From: a virus
Direction: 5' to 3' (one strand)
Length of the DNA stretch: 32,467 nt
Virus record (IMG/VR): IMGVR_UViG_3300044612_000694
Coordinates: 1-32,467 of that record
Shown: one piece after another, positions 13,441 to 20,564 of the stretch
Layout of the letters: every line of letters starts with the position of its first letter
Position numbering within the stretch: position 1 is the first letter of the stretch
Translations under genes and position numbers: made by a program
The notes under the pieces: model-generated
What the model was told of the DNA's origin: nothing
The model's database searches: none
Seen by the model: the letters and a program-made list of their open reading frames with translations, nothing else

Positions 13441-14706
13441 ATGGAACTCAACGAACTGAAGGGCGCGGTCGATGCTGTCGGCTCCGCTTTCGAGGCTTTC
13501 AAGCAGACCAACGATGCGCGTCTGGCCGAGATCGAGAAGAAGGGCAGCGCCGACGTCGTGACGCGCGACAAGCTCGACCGGATCGAGACGAGCCTGTCGA
13601 AGTACGAGTCGCTGAACCAGAAGCTGGTCCAGGCCGAACTCGCGGCGAAGAACGCCTCCGAGACCGCCGCCGATCTGGCCGCGAAGCTGAACCGGATGGG
13701 CTCCGGCAAGGCCGCGCCCGAGGCCGACGAGGTCAAGGCGCGCGCCAACGACTGGATGCGCGCTGTCGTGCGCTCCATCGCGCGCGGTGACGGCGCTCTG
13801 TCAGAGAGCGAGCGCAAGAGCCTCGACGGCGTCGCCGCCGAGATGAAGTCGCTCTCGCTGTCGCCCGACACGCTCGGCGGCTATCTGGCGCCGACCGAGT
13901 ATGTCCGCGAGATCATCAAGGGTGTGGTCGAAGTCACGCCGTTCCGCGCGGTCGCGCGGACCCGGCAGACCACGCAGAAGGCGATCCAGCTGCCGAAGCG
14001 TACCGGCACCTTCTCGGCGCAGTGGGTCCAGGAGCAGGGCACGCGCTCCGAGACCACCGGGCTGACGTACGGGATGGATGAGATCCCGACGCATGAGATG
14101 TACGCGCTGGTCGACATCACCAACCAGATGCTCGAAGACGCCGCCTTCAACATGGAGGCCGAGGTTCGCGCCGAGGCCACCGAGCAGTTCGCGAAGGCAG
14201 AAGGCGCGGCGTTCCTCTCGGGCTCCGGCGTCGGTCGTCCGTTCGGCTTCCTCAACAACGCCTCCATCGCGACGGTCAATTCCGGCGCGGCGGCAGCGCT
14301 GACGGCTGACGGTCTGCTGTCGGTCTACTACGGCATCAAGACCGACTACGCGCGCGCGGCGCTGTGGATGATGAACCGCTCGACCATCGGTCAGATCCGC
14401 CGCCTCAAGGACGGCGACGGCGAGTATCTCTGGGCTCCTGGCCTCGCGGGCGGCGTTCCCAACACGATCAACGGCGCGCCTTACGTCGAAGCCGCCGACA
14501 TGCCGGATGTTGGCGCGTCGGCCAAGCCCGTCGCGTTCGGTGACTTCCGCCGTGGCTATGTGATCGTCGATCGCATCGCGATGGAAATGCTGCGCGATCC
14601 CTACACCCAGGCGACGAGCGGCGCGGTCCGCATGATCTTTCGCCGCCGCGTCGGCGGTCAGGTCGTGCTGCCCGAGGCCATCGTGTTGCAGAACGTCGCC
14701 CTCTGA
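13441..14706 (+). CDS. Major capsid protein, HK97 fold
   Basis: 421 residues. Residues 1-95 are a heptad-like coiled coil (KLDRIETSLSKYESLNQKLV), i.e. the scaffolding delta domain removed by the protease. The capsid part begins near residue 105. It includes GGYLAPTEYVREIIKGVVEV, VQEQGTRSETTGLTYGMDEI, a GSGVGRPFGFLNN block typical of HK97-type capsids, ALWMMNRSTIGQIRRLKDGD, and the C-terminal strand RMIFRRRVGGQVVLPEAI. It forms the icosahedral shell. I saw no clear basis for judging HK97-style covalent crosslinking. It sits directly after the protease and shares its transcript; the weak ribosome site suggests coupling. Confidence 0.93.
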   Translation: MELNELKGAVDAVGSAFEAFKQTNDARLAEIEKKGSADVVTRDKLDRIETSLSKYESLNQKLVQAELAAKNASETAADLAAKLNRMGSGKAAPEADEVKARANDWMRAVVRSIARGDGALSESERKSLDGVAAEMKSLSLSPDTLGGYLAPTEYVREIIKGVVEVTPFRAVARTRQTTQKAIQLPKRTGTFSAQWVQEQGTRSETTGLTYGMDEIPTHEMYALVDITNQMLEDAAFNMEAEVRAEATEQFAKAEGAAFLSGSGVGRPFGFLNNASIATVNSGAAAALTADGLLSVYYGIKTDYARAALWMMNRSTIGQIRRLKDGDGEYLWAPGLAGGVPNTINGAPYVEAADMPDVGASAKPVAFGDFRRGYVIVDRIAMEMLRDPYTQATSGAVRMIFRRRVGGQVVLPEAIVLQNVAL

Positions 14707-14730
14707 TCTGACTGAGAAAGGACCATCCCA

Positions 14731-15159
14731 ATGGCCTCCAAAGACCTCCACAACAACATCGACATCAAGCGGGCGATCTCGCCCGTGTCGGTGTCCGACA
14801 ACACCGCGCAGGTGTCGCAGATCCTCGACACGCGCGGCTACGAGAGCATCGAGCTGGTCATCGCGACCGGCTCGATTGCCGACGCAGACGCGACGTTCAG
14901 CGTCCTGATCGAAGACGGCGACAGCTCGACGCTGACGGACGCGGCGGCGGTGTCTGACACGTTCCTGCTCGGCACCGAGGCCCTCGCGGGCTTCGATTTC
15001 GCGGATGACAACGAATGCCGGAAGATCGGCTACGTCGGCGGAAAGCGCTACGTCCGCGCGACCATCACGCCGGCCAGCAACGCCAGCGCGGCGTTGTTCT
15101 CGGCGGTGTGGGTGCTCGGCAACGCGCGCACCGCGCCGACGTCGAACCCGCCGGCCTGA
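14731..15159 (+). CDS. Probable capsid accessory (decoration-like) protein
   Basis: 142 residues, beginning MASKDLHNNIDIKRAISPVS. It is beta-rich, with YESIELVIATGSIADADATF, then FDFADDNECRKIGYVGGKRY, and ends VWVLGNARTAPTSNPPA. I recognise the sequence type as frequent directly after the capsid gene in proteobacterial prophages, where it is usually called hypothetical. A decoration or stabilising role on the shell is inferred from position and its small beta fold. AAAGGA lies before the ATG. The strong UUCG hairpin follows eight bases after the stop. Confidence 0.65.
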   Translation: MASKDLHNNIDIKRAISPVSVSDNTAQVSQILDTRGYESIELVIATGSIADADATFSVLIEDGDSSTLTDAAAVSDTFLLGTEALAGFDFADDNECRKIGYVGGKRYVRATITPASNASAALFSAVWVLGNARTAPTSNPPA

Positions 15160-15166
15160 TCTGACT

Positions 15167-15192
15167 GGGCGGCGGGCTTCGGCTCGCCGCCC
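15167..15192 (+). terminator. UUCG-capped hairpin, probable terminator or attenuator
   Basis: An 11-bp stem (one G-U pair) closed by a TTCG tetraloop, GGGCGGCGGGC-TTCG-GCTCGCCGCCC, followed by TCTCTTCC. Downstream genes continue in the same direction, so it more likely lowers read-through after the abundant capsid genes or protects the upstream message 3' end than ends the late operon. Confidence 0.65.
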
Positions 15193-15215
15193 TCTCTTCC
15201 GAACGAGGTGCTCAT

Positions 15216-15686
15216 ATGAGCTACAACACGCAGAACTACGACGAACAGGGCGGCGCGCTCTCCGTCATCGGGGGCGAGCTTCGCATCTCGGGCGGCTACA
15301 TCAGCGGCGGCGCGATCCTCAACAAGCGCCAGCGCTTCACCATCGCTGAGATCAACGCGGGCGCGACGCTCCTTCCCGCGATCCCGGGCAAGAGCTACCG
15401 GATGGTCGGCTGTAAAGCCATCGCGGTCGGCAACGCTGCGGGTGCGGTGACGACGGTCGATGTCACCGGCACGGTCTCGACCTCGCGCAAGCTGGTCGCG
15501 TTCGCGCAAGCGAGCCTGACGCAGTCCACCGTCCTGGTGGATGGCGGAACGGGCGCGGCGGTTCTCGCTGACGGCGCATCGTACACCGCGAACGACGCCG
15601 GAACGGCGATCCTGGTCGGCAAGACGGGATCGAACGTGACGACGGCGACGCATATCGATGTGATCTTCGACTACGTCGTCGAGTGA
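15216..15686 (+). CDS. Beta-rich virion protein, unknown
   Basis: 156 residues, starting MSYNTQNYDEQGGALSVIGG. It is Gly/Ala/Thr/Val-rich with short strands (RFTIAEINAGATLLPAIPGK, YRMVGCKAIAVGNAAGAVTT) and ends VIFDYVVE. The opening resembles phage head proteins whose first strand carries a 'GGxLxxxGGELxI' pattern. GAGG precedes the ATG, and the gene follows the UUCG hairpin. Its position between the capsid and connector genes suggests a head-fibre or decoration role; the exact function is unknown. Confidence 0.6.
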   Translation: MSYNTQNYDEQGGALSVIGGELRISGGYISGGAILNKRQRFTIAEINAGATLLPAIPGKSYRMVGCKAIAVGNAAGAVTTVDVTGTVSTSRKLVAFAQASLTQSTVLVDGGTGAAVLADGASYTANDAGTAILVGKTGSNVTTATHIDVIFDYVVE

Positions 15687-16075
15687 CGCTGATGAAGGTC
15701 GAGCGCTTCAGCGTTTCGGTGACGACGGCGGCGGATGGGTCGGCGACGGCCTTTTCGCCGACCATCACCGGGGCCATCTCGTCCATCGCCTATGTCGCGG
15801 ACGGAACCAATCCCTACGACGCGACGGTCGATTTCTCGATCACCGTCGAGGCCACAGGCCAGGGGCTCTGGACGCAGTCAAATATCAGCGCGAGCGGCAC
15901 ACGCGCGCCGCGTCAGCCGACGCATGCGCAGGACGGGACGGATCGTTTCTTCACGGGCACCGGCAGCAACCACGCGGTGCCTGATCTGATCTGCCTTGCG
16001 AACGACCGCGTCAAGATCGTGCTGGCGCAGGGCGGCAACGTCAAGGTCGGCCAGTTCGTCATCACGGTGATCTGA
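15683..16075 (+). CDS. Beta-rich virion protein, unknown
   Basis: Up to 130 residues. Two starts are possible: GTG at 15683, which overlaps the previous stop (GTGA), or ATG at 15692 (MKVERFSVSVTTAADGSATA). The body is beta-rich (AISSIAYVADGTNPYDATVD, FFTGTGSNHAVPDLICLAND) and closes with VKVGQFVITVI. It looks like a small jelly-roll or Ig-like virion component. The gene abuts the head-tail connector gene by TGATG, so it is probably a head or neck accessory. No named family is recognised. Confidence 0.6.
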   Translation: MTLMKVERFSVSVTTAADGSATAFSPTITGAISSIAYVADGTNPYDATVDFSITVEATGQGLWTQSNISASGTRAPRQPTHAQDGTDRFFTGTGSNHAVPDLICLANDRVKIVLAQGGNVKVGQFVITVI

Positions 16076-16668
16076 TGCTGTCGGTGCTCGTTCCCGCGAC
16101 GTCCTCGCGCCTGACCTCGCTCGATGCGGTCAAGCGCGAACTGTCGATCTCGGGAACGAGCGACGACGCGCGGCTGCTGGCCTATATCGATCAGGCCAGC
16201 GCCGTCATCGCTGACTACCTCGGGCGTCCGCTCGGCCGCGAGACCGTTGCGGAGACGCTGCGGCTGTCAGCGGCGTCCGAGACCATCATGCTGTCGCGCT
16301 GGCCGGTGGTCAGCGTGACGAGCGTGGTCGAGGACGGCGCGACGCTCGTCGCCACCGACTACGAGATCGACCGGAGCTTCGCCTACCGGCTGTTCGATGA
16401 CGAACGCGCACGCTGGCCGGCGGTCAAGGTCATCCTGACCTACGTCGCGGGCTACGATTTGCCGGACGGCGTCGCGCCAGCTATCGAACGCGCGGCAACG
16501 CAGCTGGTGGTCGCGATGAACGCATCTCGCGGTCGCGATCCTTCGCTCCGCTCCGAGAGCGTGGAAGGCATCGGCGCGCAATCCTGGCTCGACCCGCGCA
16601 ACGGCGGCGGGCCGCTTCCTGACGGCGTCGTGGCGCTGCTCAATCCCTATCGCGAGGTCATCGTATGA
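16075..16668 (+). CDS. Head-tail connector protein (HK97 gp6-like)
   Basis: 197 residues. SRLTSLDAVKRELSISGTSD, then DDARLLAYIDQASAVIADYL and the strands LRLSAASETIMLSRWPVVSV and SVVEDGATLVATDYEIDRSF are the standard layout of the HK97 gp6/phiE125 gp8 family, whose rings extend the portal. The C-terminus ends in helices (AIERAATQLVVAMNASRGRD) and a short tail. It should form the first neck ring. The start overlaps the upstream stop (TGATG). Confidence 0.85.
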   Translation: MLSVLVPATSSRLTSLDAVKRELSISGTSDDARLLAYIDQASAVIADYLGRPLGRETVAETLRLSAASETIMLSRWPVVSVTSVVEDGATLVATDYEIDRSFAYRLFDDERARWPAVKVILTYVAGYDLPDGVAPAIERAATQLVVAMNASRGRDPSLRSESVEGIGAQSWLDPRNGGGPLPDGVVALLNPYREVIV

Positions 16669-17063
16669 GCGGCACGTTCAGCCTTGGCGATTTCTCCATC
16701 GGCGCAGCCGCGACGCAAGTCGGCGATGTTGTCGATGATCTCAGCGGCGCGCTTGCCGTCACGCTCTCTGCGCGCCTGGCCTACGGCTCGGGCGGCACAT
16801 CCTGCTATGCGGTTGTCGAGACCTCGCTCGATCAGGGCGTGACCTGGGTGCAGATCGCGCGCTTTGATTTCACGACCTCGGGGCTTCAGAAGGTGATGAC
16901 CGTTTCCGGCCTCACGCCGCGCATCGCCGCCGCGACCGCCGGTAGCCTCGCCGCCGACACCGCGCTCGACGGCACGCTGGGCGACCGGCTGCGCGCGACG
17001 GTGGTCTCGACTGGCACCTACGCCGGATCGACGGTCGTCTCGGTCCGCGCCAACGTCCGATGA
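16665..17063 (+). CDS. Head-neck accessory protein, unknown
   Basis: 132 residues, starting MSGTFSLGDFSIGAAATQVG. The middle ALAVTLSARLAYGSGGTSCY and VVETSLDQGVTWVQIARFDF is a repeated theme in phage neck-region proteins: beta strands with a YGSGG turn and a 'tSxDqGxTW' motif like that of sialidase or BNR turns. It overlaps both neighbours by ATGA, between the connector and closure genes. A structural role is likely; I cannot name the family. Confidence 0.6.
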   Translation: MSGTFSLGDFSIGAAATQVGDVVDDLSGALAVTLSARLAYGSGGTSCYAVVETSLDQGVTWVQIARFDFTTSGLQKVMTVSGLTPRIAAATAGSLAADTALDGTLGDRLRATVVSTGTYAGSTVVSVRANVR

Positions 17064-17392
17064 ACACACGCGGCGCGATTGACCGGCTCGGCCAGGTCGC
17101 GCAGCTGCGGCGGCTGACCGGGACCGGGGCGAACCAAGTCTGGCACGAGGTCACTCTGCGCGTCTTCGCGCGCCAGTTCCGCGCGCAAGAGATCGTGCCG
17201 GGGTCAGGGCTCCAGCAGGGCGACAGACAGGTCATCGCGCATCACGCCGAGATCGACGCCGCGCAATGGCCGGCTCCGCCGCGCCGCGATGACAAGCTGC
17301 TCCTGGAGGGGCGGCTCCTCAACGTGCAGTCGGTCGAGACCGTGCGCGTGGGCGAGAGCGTCGAACGCTACAACATGGTCTGCCGGGGATGA
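17060..17392 (+). CDS. Head closure / head-tail adaptor
   Basis: 110 residues. IDRLGQVAQLRRLTGTGANQ with VWHEVTLRVFARQF and the C-terminal RLLNVQSVETVRVGESVERY is the pattern of the small SH3-like beta-barrel head closure proteins (SPP1 gp16 / Phage_H_T_join type). It would bind below the connector ring and hold DNA in before tail attachment. Its place after the connector and before the tail-completion gene is the expected one. It overlaps both neighbours by four bases. Confidence 0.8.
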   Translation: MNTRGAIDRLGQVAQLRRLTGTGANQVWHEVTLRVFARQFRAQEIVPGSGLQQGDRQVIAHHAEIDAAQWPAPPRRDDKLLLEGRLLNVQSVETVRVGESVERYNMVCRG

Positions 17393-18051
17393 GAGCGTAC
17401 CGCTCGCCGCGCATCTTCGCGCGCGAGATCACGGTGGCGAGCAAGAACCTGTTCCCGGCTCAGGTCGAGGCGCTGCTCGAGGACGCCGCGCGCCGCGAGA
17501 AAGCGCGCGTGCTGGCCGAGCAGACGCAACGCGCGGGCATCGCGCCAACCACCGAGACCATCGTGGACGGACGGCGCGGCGCGCCTATCGACGCGGCGAC
17601 GGACAAGTCCACCATCATCATCGAGTACGAATACCTCCGCGAGATCGCCGCATGGCTCCTCGACACGCTGGAACGCGGGGCGGTGCGCGGGCCGACAGGC
17701 GTCTACGCGCGATCATTCATCCTGCTGGTCGATGGTGCCGAAGCTCAGGTCTCGGCGATCACGCACGACACGCAGTCCTTCGTCGTCGCGAATACGCAGC
17801 CATACGCGCGGCGGCTGGAGGTCGGCAAGACCAAGTCCGGCTCTCCGTTCGTGGTCGATGACAGCCGCTATCGCTATGTGGACAGCGTCGCGAAGGCCGC
17901 GAAGGCGCGCTTCGGCAACGTTGCGCTGGTTCGGCACACATTCGTCACCCTGTCGGGTGCATATCGTCTACGACGCGCGCAGGGCAAGCGCCGCGACCGT
18001 CAGGCCGGATCGGAGATCTCCTATCCCGGCGTCCGTGTTTCCAAGCTCTAG
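17389..18051 (+). CDS. Tail completion / neck protein (HK97 gp10-like)
   Basis: 220 residues. The N-terminal half is helical and basic (VEALLEDAARREKARVLAEQ). The middle IIIEYEYLREIAAWLLDTLE, with RSFILLVDGAEAQ and TQPYARRLEVG, matches HK97 gp10-type proteins, where a 'N..pYA..lE.G' segment is a hallmark. The C-terminus is basic. It should sit at the tail end of the neck and interact with the tail terminator. In most related phages the tail terminator gene follows at once; here about 4 kb of other genes intervene. Confidence 0.78.
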   Translation: MRAYRSPRIFAREITVASKNLFPAQVEALLEDAARREKARVLAEQTQRAGIAPTTETIVDGRRGAPIDAATDKSTIIIEYEYLREIAAWLLDTLERGAVRGPTGVYARSFILLVDGAEAQVSAITHDTQSFVVANTQPYARRLEVGKTKSGSPFVVDDSRYRYVDSVAKAAKARFGNVALVRHTFVTLSGAYRLRRAQGKRRDRQAGSEISYPGVRVSKL

Positions 18052-18062
18052 GAGCCTTCCAA

Positions 18063-18494
18063 ATGGCAGTCACGATCAGCCTGTACAACCACACGGCCAA
18101 GCTCTTCGCCGAGGGCTCCAACGTGCCGGGCGACACCTACAAGGTGAAGCTGTTCACCGCCGCGACGTTCAACGCGACGCACACGACGCTCGCGGGTGTC
18201 GGTGGCACCGAGGCCACGACGGGAACCGGGTACAACGCTGGCGGGCCGTCGCTGGCGAACGTCGCAGTCACGACGGTGACGACGAACGATGCGCGCTTCG
18301 ATGCCGATGACGTCACCCTGACGGCTTCCGGCGGCTCAATCACGGCGAGCTACGGCGTGATCTACAACGACACCGACGCGAACGATCCGCCGCTCGCCTT
18401 CATCGATTTCGACGGGTCGCAAAGCGCTGGCGCTGGAACTGATTTCAAGATCATCTGGGACGCCAACGGCATCTTCTCGTTCACGGTGGCCTGA
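18063..18494 (+). CDS. Beta-rich accessory virion protein
   Basis: 143 residues, starting MAVTISLYNHTAKLFAEGSN, with TYKVKLFTAATFNATHTTLA, then SLANVAVTTVTTNDARFDAD and a closing segment around DFKIIWDANGIFSFTVA. This beta-sandwich-like type is frequent in phages next to fibre or decoration genes; I know no assigned function. TAGGAG lies before the ATG. It opens the accessory module inserted between neck and tail terminator. Confidence 0.6.
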   Translation: MAVTISLYNHTAKLFAEGSNVPGDTYKVKLFTAATFNATHTTLAGVGGTEATTGTGYNAGGPSLANVAVTTVTTNDARFDADDVTLTASGGSITASYGVIYNDTDANDPPLAFIDFDGSQSAGAGTDFKIIWDANGIFSFTVA

Positions 18495-18496
18495 TA

Positions 18497-18943
18497 ATGG
18501 CAGACAACGTCGCAATCACTCCGGGCTCGGGCGCGATAGCCGCCGCCGACGACATCGGCGGCGTGCTATACCAGCGCGTCAAGGTCTCGCACGGCGCAGA
18601 CGGCAGTGCGACGGATACGAGCGTTTCCGATCCGCTGCCCATCGCGGCTTACGGCGAACTGATCGAAGCCATCGAGGCGATGCGGATGGCGGTACAGGCG
18701 CTGACCCGCACCATCGGTCTTGTGACGGTCGACCCGGCTACGGGGCGTCTGCGCGCCGAGGTGGTCCAAGCGACCGCCGCGAGCTTGTTGGCGACAGTCA
18801 GCATCGCGTCCAACCAGACGCTGACGACGCTGACGACGCTGGGTAACCAGACGCAGATGGGCGGCTTCAACGCGCAGGATCAGATCCCGGCGCTGATGCG
18901 GATCTCTGCTGACAACCTTCGACGCAACATCTCGGTGACCTGA
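18497..18943 (+). CDS. Accessory virion protein with helical C-terminal part
   Basis: 148 residues, starting MADNVAITPGSGAIAAADDI. The lead 'MADNVAITpGSGaxxAaDDIGGVxYQRVKVxxGxDG' is one I associate with many phage virion proteins of unknown role. The second half is Thr/Ala-rich with LIEAIEAMRMAVQALTRTIG (amphipathic helix) and ends LMRISADNLRRNISVT. It may be a trimeric decoration or fibre-base protein, the N-terminal part docking to the virion and the helix forming a coiled coil. The next gene encodes a propeller protein and is probably its partner. Inference from layout only. Confidence 0.6.
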   Translation: MADNVAITPGSGAIAAADDIGGVLYQRVKVSHGADGSATDTSVSDPLPIAAYGELIEAIEAMRMAVQALTRTIGLVTVDPATGRLRAEVVQATAASLLATVSIASNQTLTTLTTLGNQTQMGGFNAQDQIPALMRISADNLRRNISVT

Positions 18944-18945
18944 TC

Positions 18946-20385
18946 ATGGCGACAACCAACGGCAACCGGAAACTCCTCGACCTCAAGCGATGGGAGATGC
19001 TTTCGCCGTCGCCAGTCCAGACGCTGACGTCGCATTTCATCATCTCTTCAAAACACTACCGCCAGCAGCAGATGCTCTGCTACAGCGGCAATGCGGCGGC
19101 GCTTTACAACCCGAACGAGGACGGATGGGTGCTTCTGCCCAACCCCTCGTTGGCGGGAAGTTTTGGGAACGGAGCGTGCGGGGTCGCGGGCTCGTTCTCG
19201 ACCGGCACGACCGCTGGCGCATCGTTCCTGACGGCGACCGCAGGAACGACGACAACGATCACGACCAACCAGACGCTCGCGCGAGATCTGCGCGGGTATT
19301 CGGTTTATTTCGTCGGCGGAACCAACGCGGGCAAGTTGAAGACGATCGCCAAGAACACGATTGGCGCGAACGCTGTCATCACATTTGAGGGCGCGGCGGA
19401 GGCTGTCGCCTTCGACGCGACGTCTCAGTATCGCTTGAAAGCCCCCGTCTTCTTCGTTCTTAGCGCGGGCACGCTCGCGAGCGGAGCGTTCAAACGGTAC
19501 GACTTCGCGACGAATAGCTGGGTGACGCTGGTCAACACCGGCTTGCCCGGCACCTGGGGCACGGACGGAAAGCTGGTCTCCACGCCTGCGTGGATCGGCA
19601 CAGGCTTCAAGAGCTTCGCCACCGGGACGGCGACGGCCGGGGCATCCACGACGCTGACGAACAGCGCGAAGGCGTGGACAACGAACCAGTGGACCAATTT
19701 CCAGATTCGCATCACCGCGGGCACGGGCGCGGGGCAGATCCGTACGGTGGCGAGTAACACCGGAACTGTAATCACCGTTTCAAGCGCCTGGACGACGACA
19801 CCTGACGCGACCTCGCAGTATTCGCTTGAGGGGAACGACGACTACATTTACGCGATGGGCAACAACGCTGTGGCGCTGTATCGCTACAGCATCAGTGCGA
19901 ATACATGGTCCACGCTTTCCCCCGGGGTGGCGCGCGGCGCGGCGCCGGGCGCGGCTCTGTCCGGGAACTGGATTTACAGTGTTTCAGCGTCCGATTGGAC
20001 AGATGAAAGCGCAATCCAAAACGGCCGCTATATTTATTCGTTTCGAGGTGGCGCGTCGGCAAACCTTGATCGGTACGATATCGCGGCGAATAGCTGGGCC
20101 TCCGTAACGTATGCCCCGGCCGCGGAAACTTTCACAACGGGCACAAAGTACGCCTACAGCAAGGATTCTTTATACATCCAGCAGAACGCGACGGGGCGCT
20201 GGTTCAAATACGACTTCGCGCAAAGCGCTATGGACGGGTGGACGACGATGTTATACCCGAACGGCTCCGCGATTGTCGGCGACACCGCATTTGACGTGAC
20301 GTACAAAGACGGCGCGACCGAAATCGATTATATCCATATGATTTTGAACACCAGCACCGTGCATGTTCGGCAGATGGTGATCTGA
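18946..20385 (+). CDS. Kelch-like beta-propeller virion protein, possible receptor-binding protein
   Basis: 479 residues. Several blades end in kelch-like motifs: FKRYDFATNSWVTL (182-195), LYRYSISANTWSTL (311-324), LDRYDIAANSWASV (374-387), and a fourth near 420 (KYDFAQSAMDGWTTM). Two homologous inserts of about 70-80 residues lie at 86-164 and 226-295; both go from an Ala/Gly/Thr-rich lead through a 'G.NAG/G.GAG ... T(V/I)A.NT' core to DATSQY-L. Wobble positions are more AT-rich than in neighbours (for example near 20030-20180), which suggests separate acquisition. A propeller with insertions fits sugar or surface binding. The gene lies far from the main tail-tip cluster, so it may decorate head, neck or tail shaft. 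Confidence 0.65.
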   Translation: MATTNGNRKLLDLKRWEMLSPSPVQTLTSHFIISSKHYRQQQMLCYSGNAAALYNPNEDGWVLLPNPSLAGSFGNGACGVAGSFSTGTTAGASFLTATAGTTTTITTNQTLARDLRGYSVYFVGGTNAGKLKTIAKNTIGANAVITFEGAAEAVAFDATSQYRLKAPVFFVLSAGTLASGAFKRYDFATNSWVTLVNTGLPGTWGTDGKLVSTPAWIGTGFKSFATGTATAGASTTLTNSAKAWTTNQWTNFQIRITAGTGAGQIRTVASNTGTVITVSSAWTTTPDATSQYSLEGNDDYIYAMGNNAVALYRYSISANTWSTLSPGVARGAAPGAALSGNWIYSVSASDWTDESAIQNGRYIYSFRGGASANLDRYDIAANSWASVTYAPAAETFTTGTKYAYSKDSLYIQQNATGRWFKYDFAQSAMDGWTTMLYPNGSAIVGDTAFDVTYKDGATEIDYIHMILNTSTVHVRQMVI

Positions 20386-20546
20386 TGACCATCTCAGACC
20401 TGATCACGCTCGCGCTCGCGCGGCTGGCAAACCTGACGGCGCAGCGCACATCGGCTGTGACGCTCGGGGATGTCGCCCGCATCGCCCAGCTCGACACCGA
20501 GATCGCCGAGACCGAGGTCACGCTGGCGAAGCTGAAAGCAGTCTAG
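20385..20546 (+). CDS. Small coiled-coil ORF
   Basis: 53 residues, MTISDLITLALARLANLTAQ then RTSAVTLGDVARIAQLDTEI and a closing helix. The start overlaps the stop of the propeller gene (TGATG) and the product is a pair of amphipathic helices. It resembles short trimerisation or registration peptides that follow fibre genes in some phages. Support is coding phase, overlap and sensible sequence; the function is unknown. Confidence 0.55.
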   Translation: MTISDLITLALARLANLTAQRTSAVTLGDVARIAQLDTEIAETEVTLAKLKAV

Positions 20547-20564
20547 CGTATGAGAGAGTGAGAC

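Noticed and set aside
12216-13871. 551-codon open frame on the minus strand across portal, protease and capsid genes
   Set aside because: It lies antisense to three certain genes; the length comes from high GC and codon bias, and its sequence is low-complexity Ala/Arg/Ser.
14703-15167. Repeated CTGATCTGACTG after the capsid gene (14705) and after the accessory gene (15156)
   Set aside because: A short 12-base match that includes the common CTGATCTGA stop context; too little to call a functional repeat.
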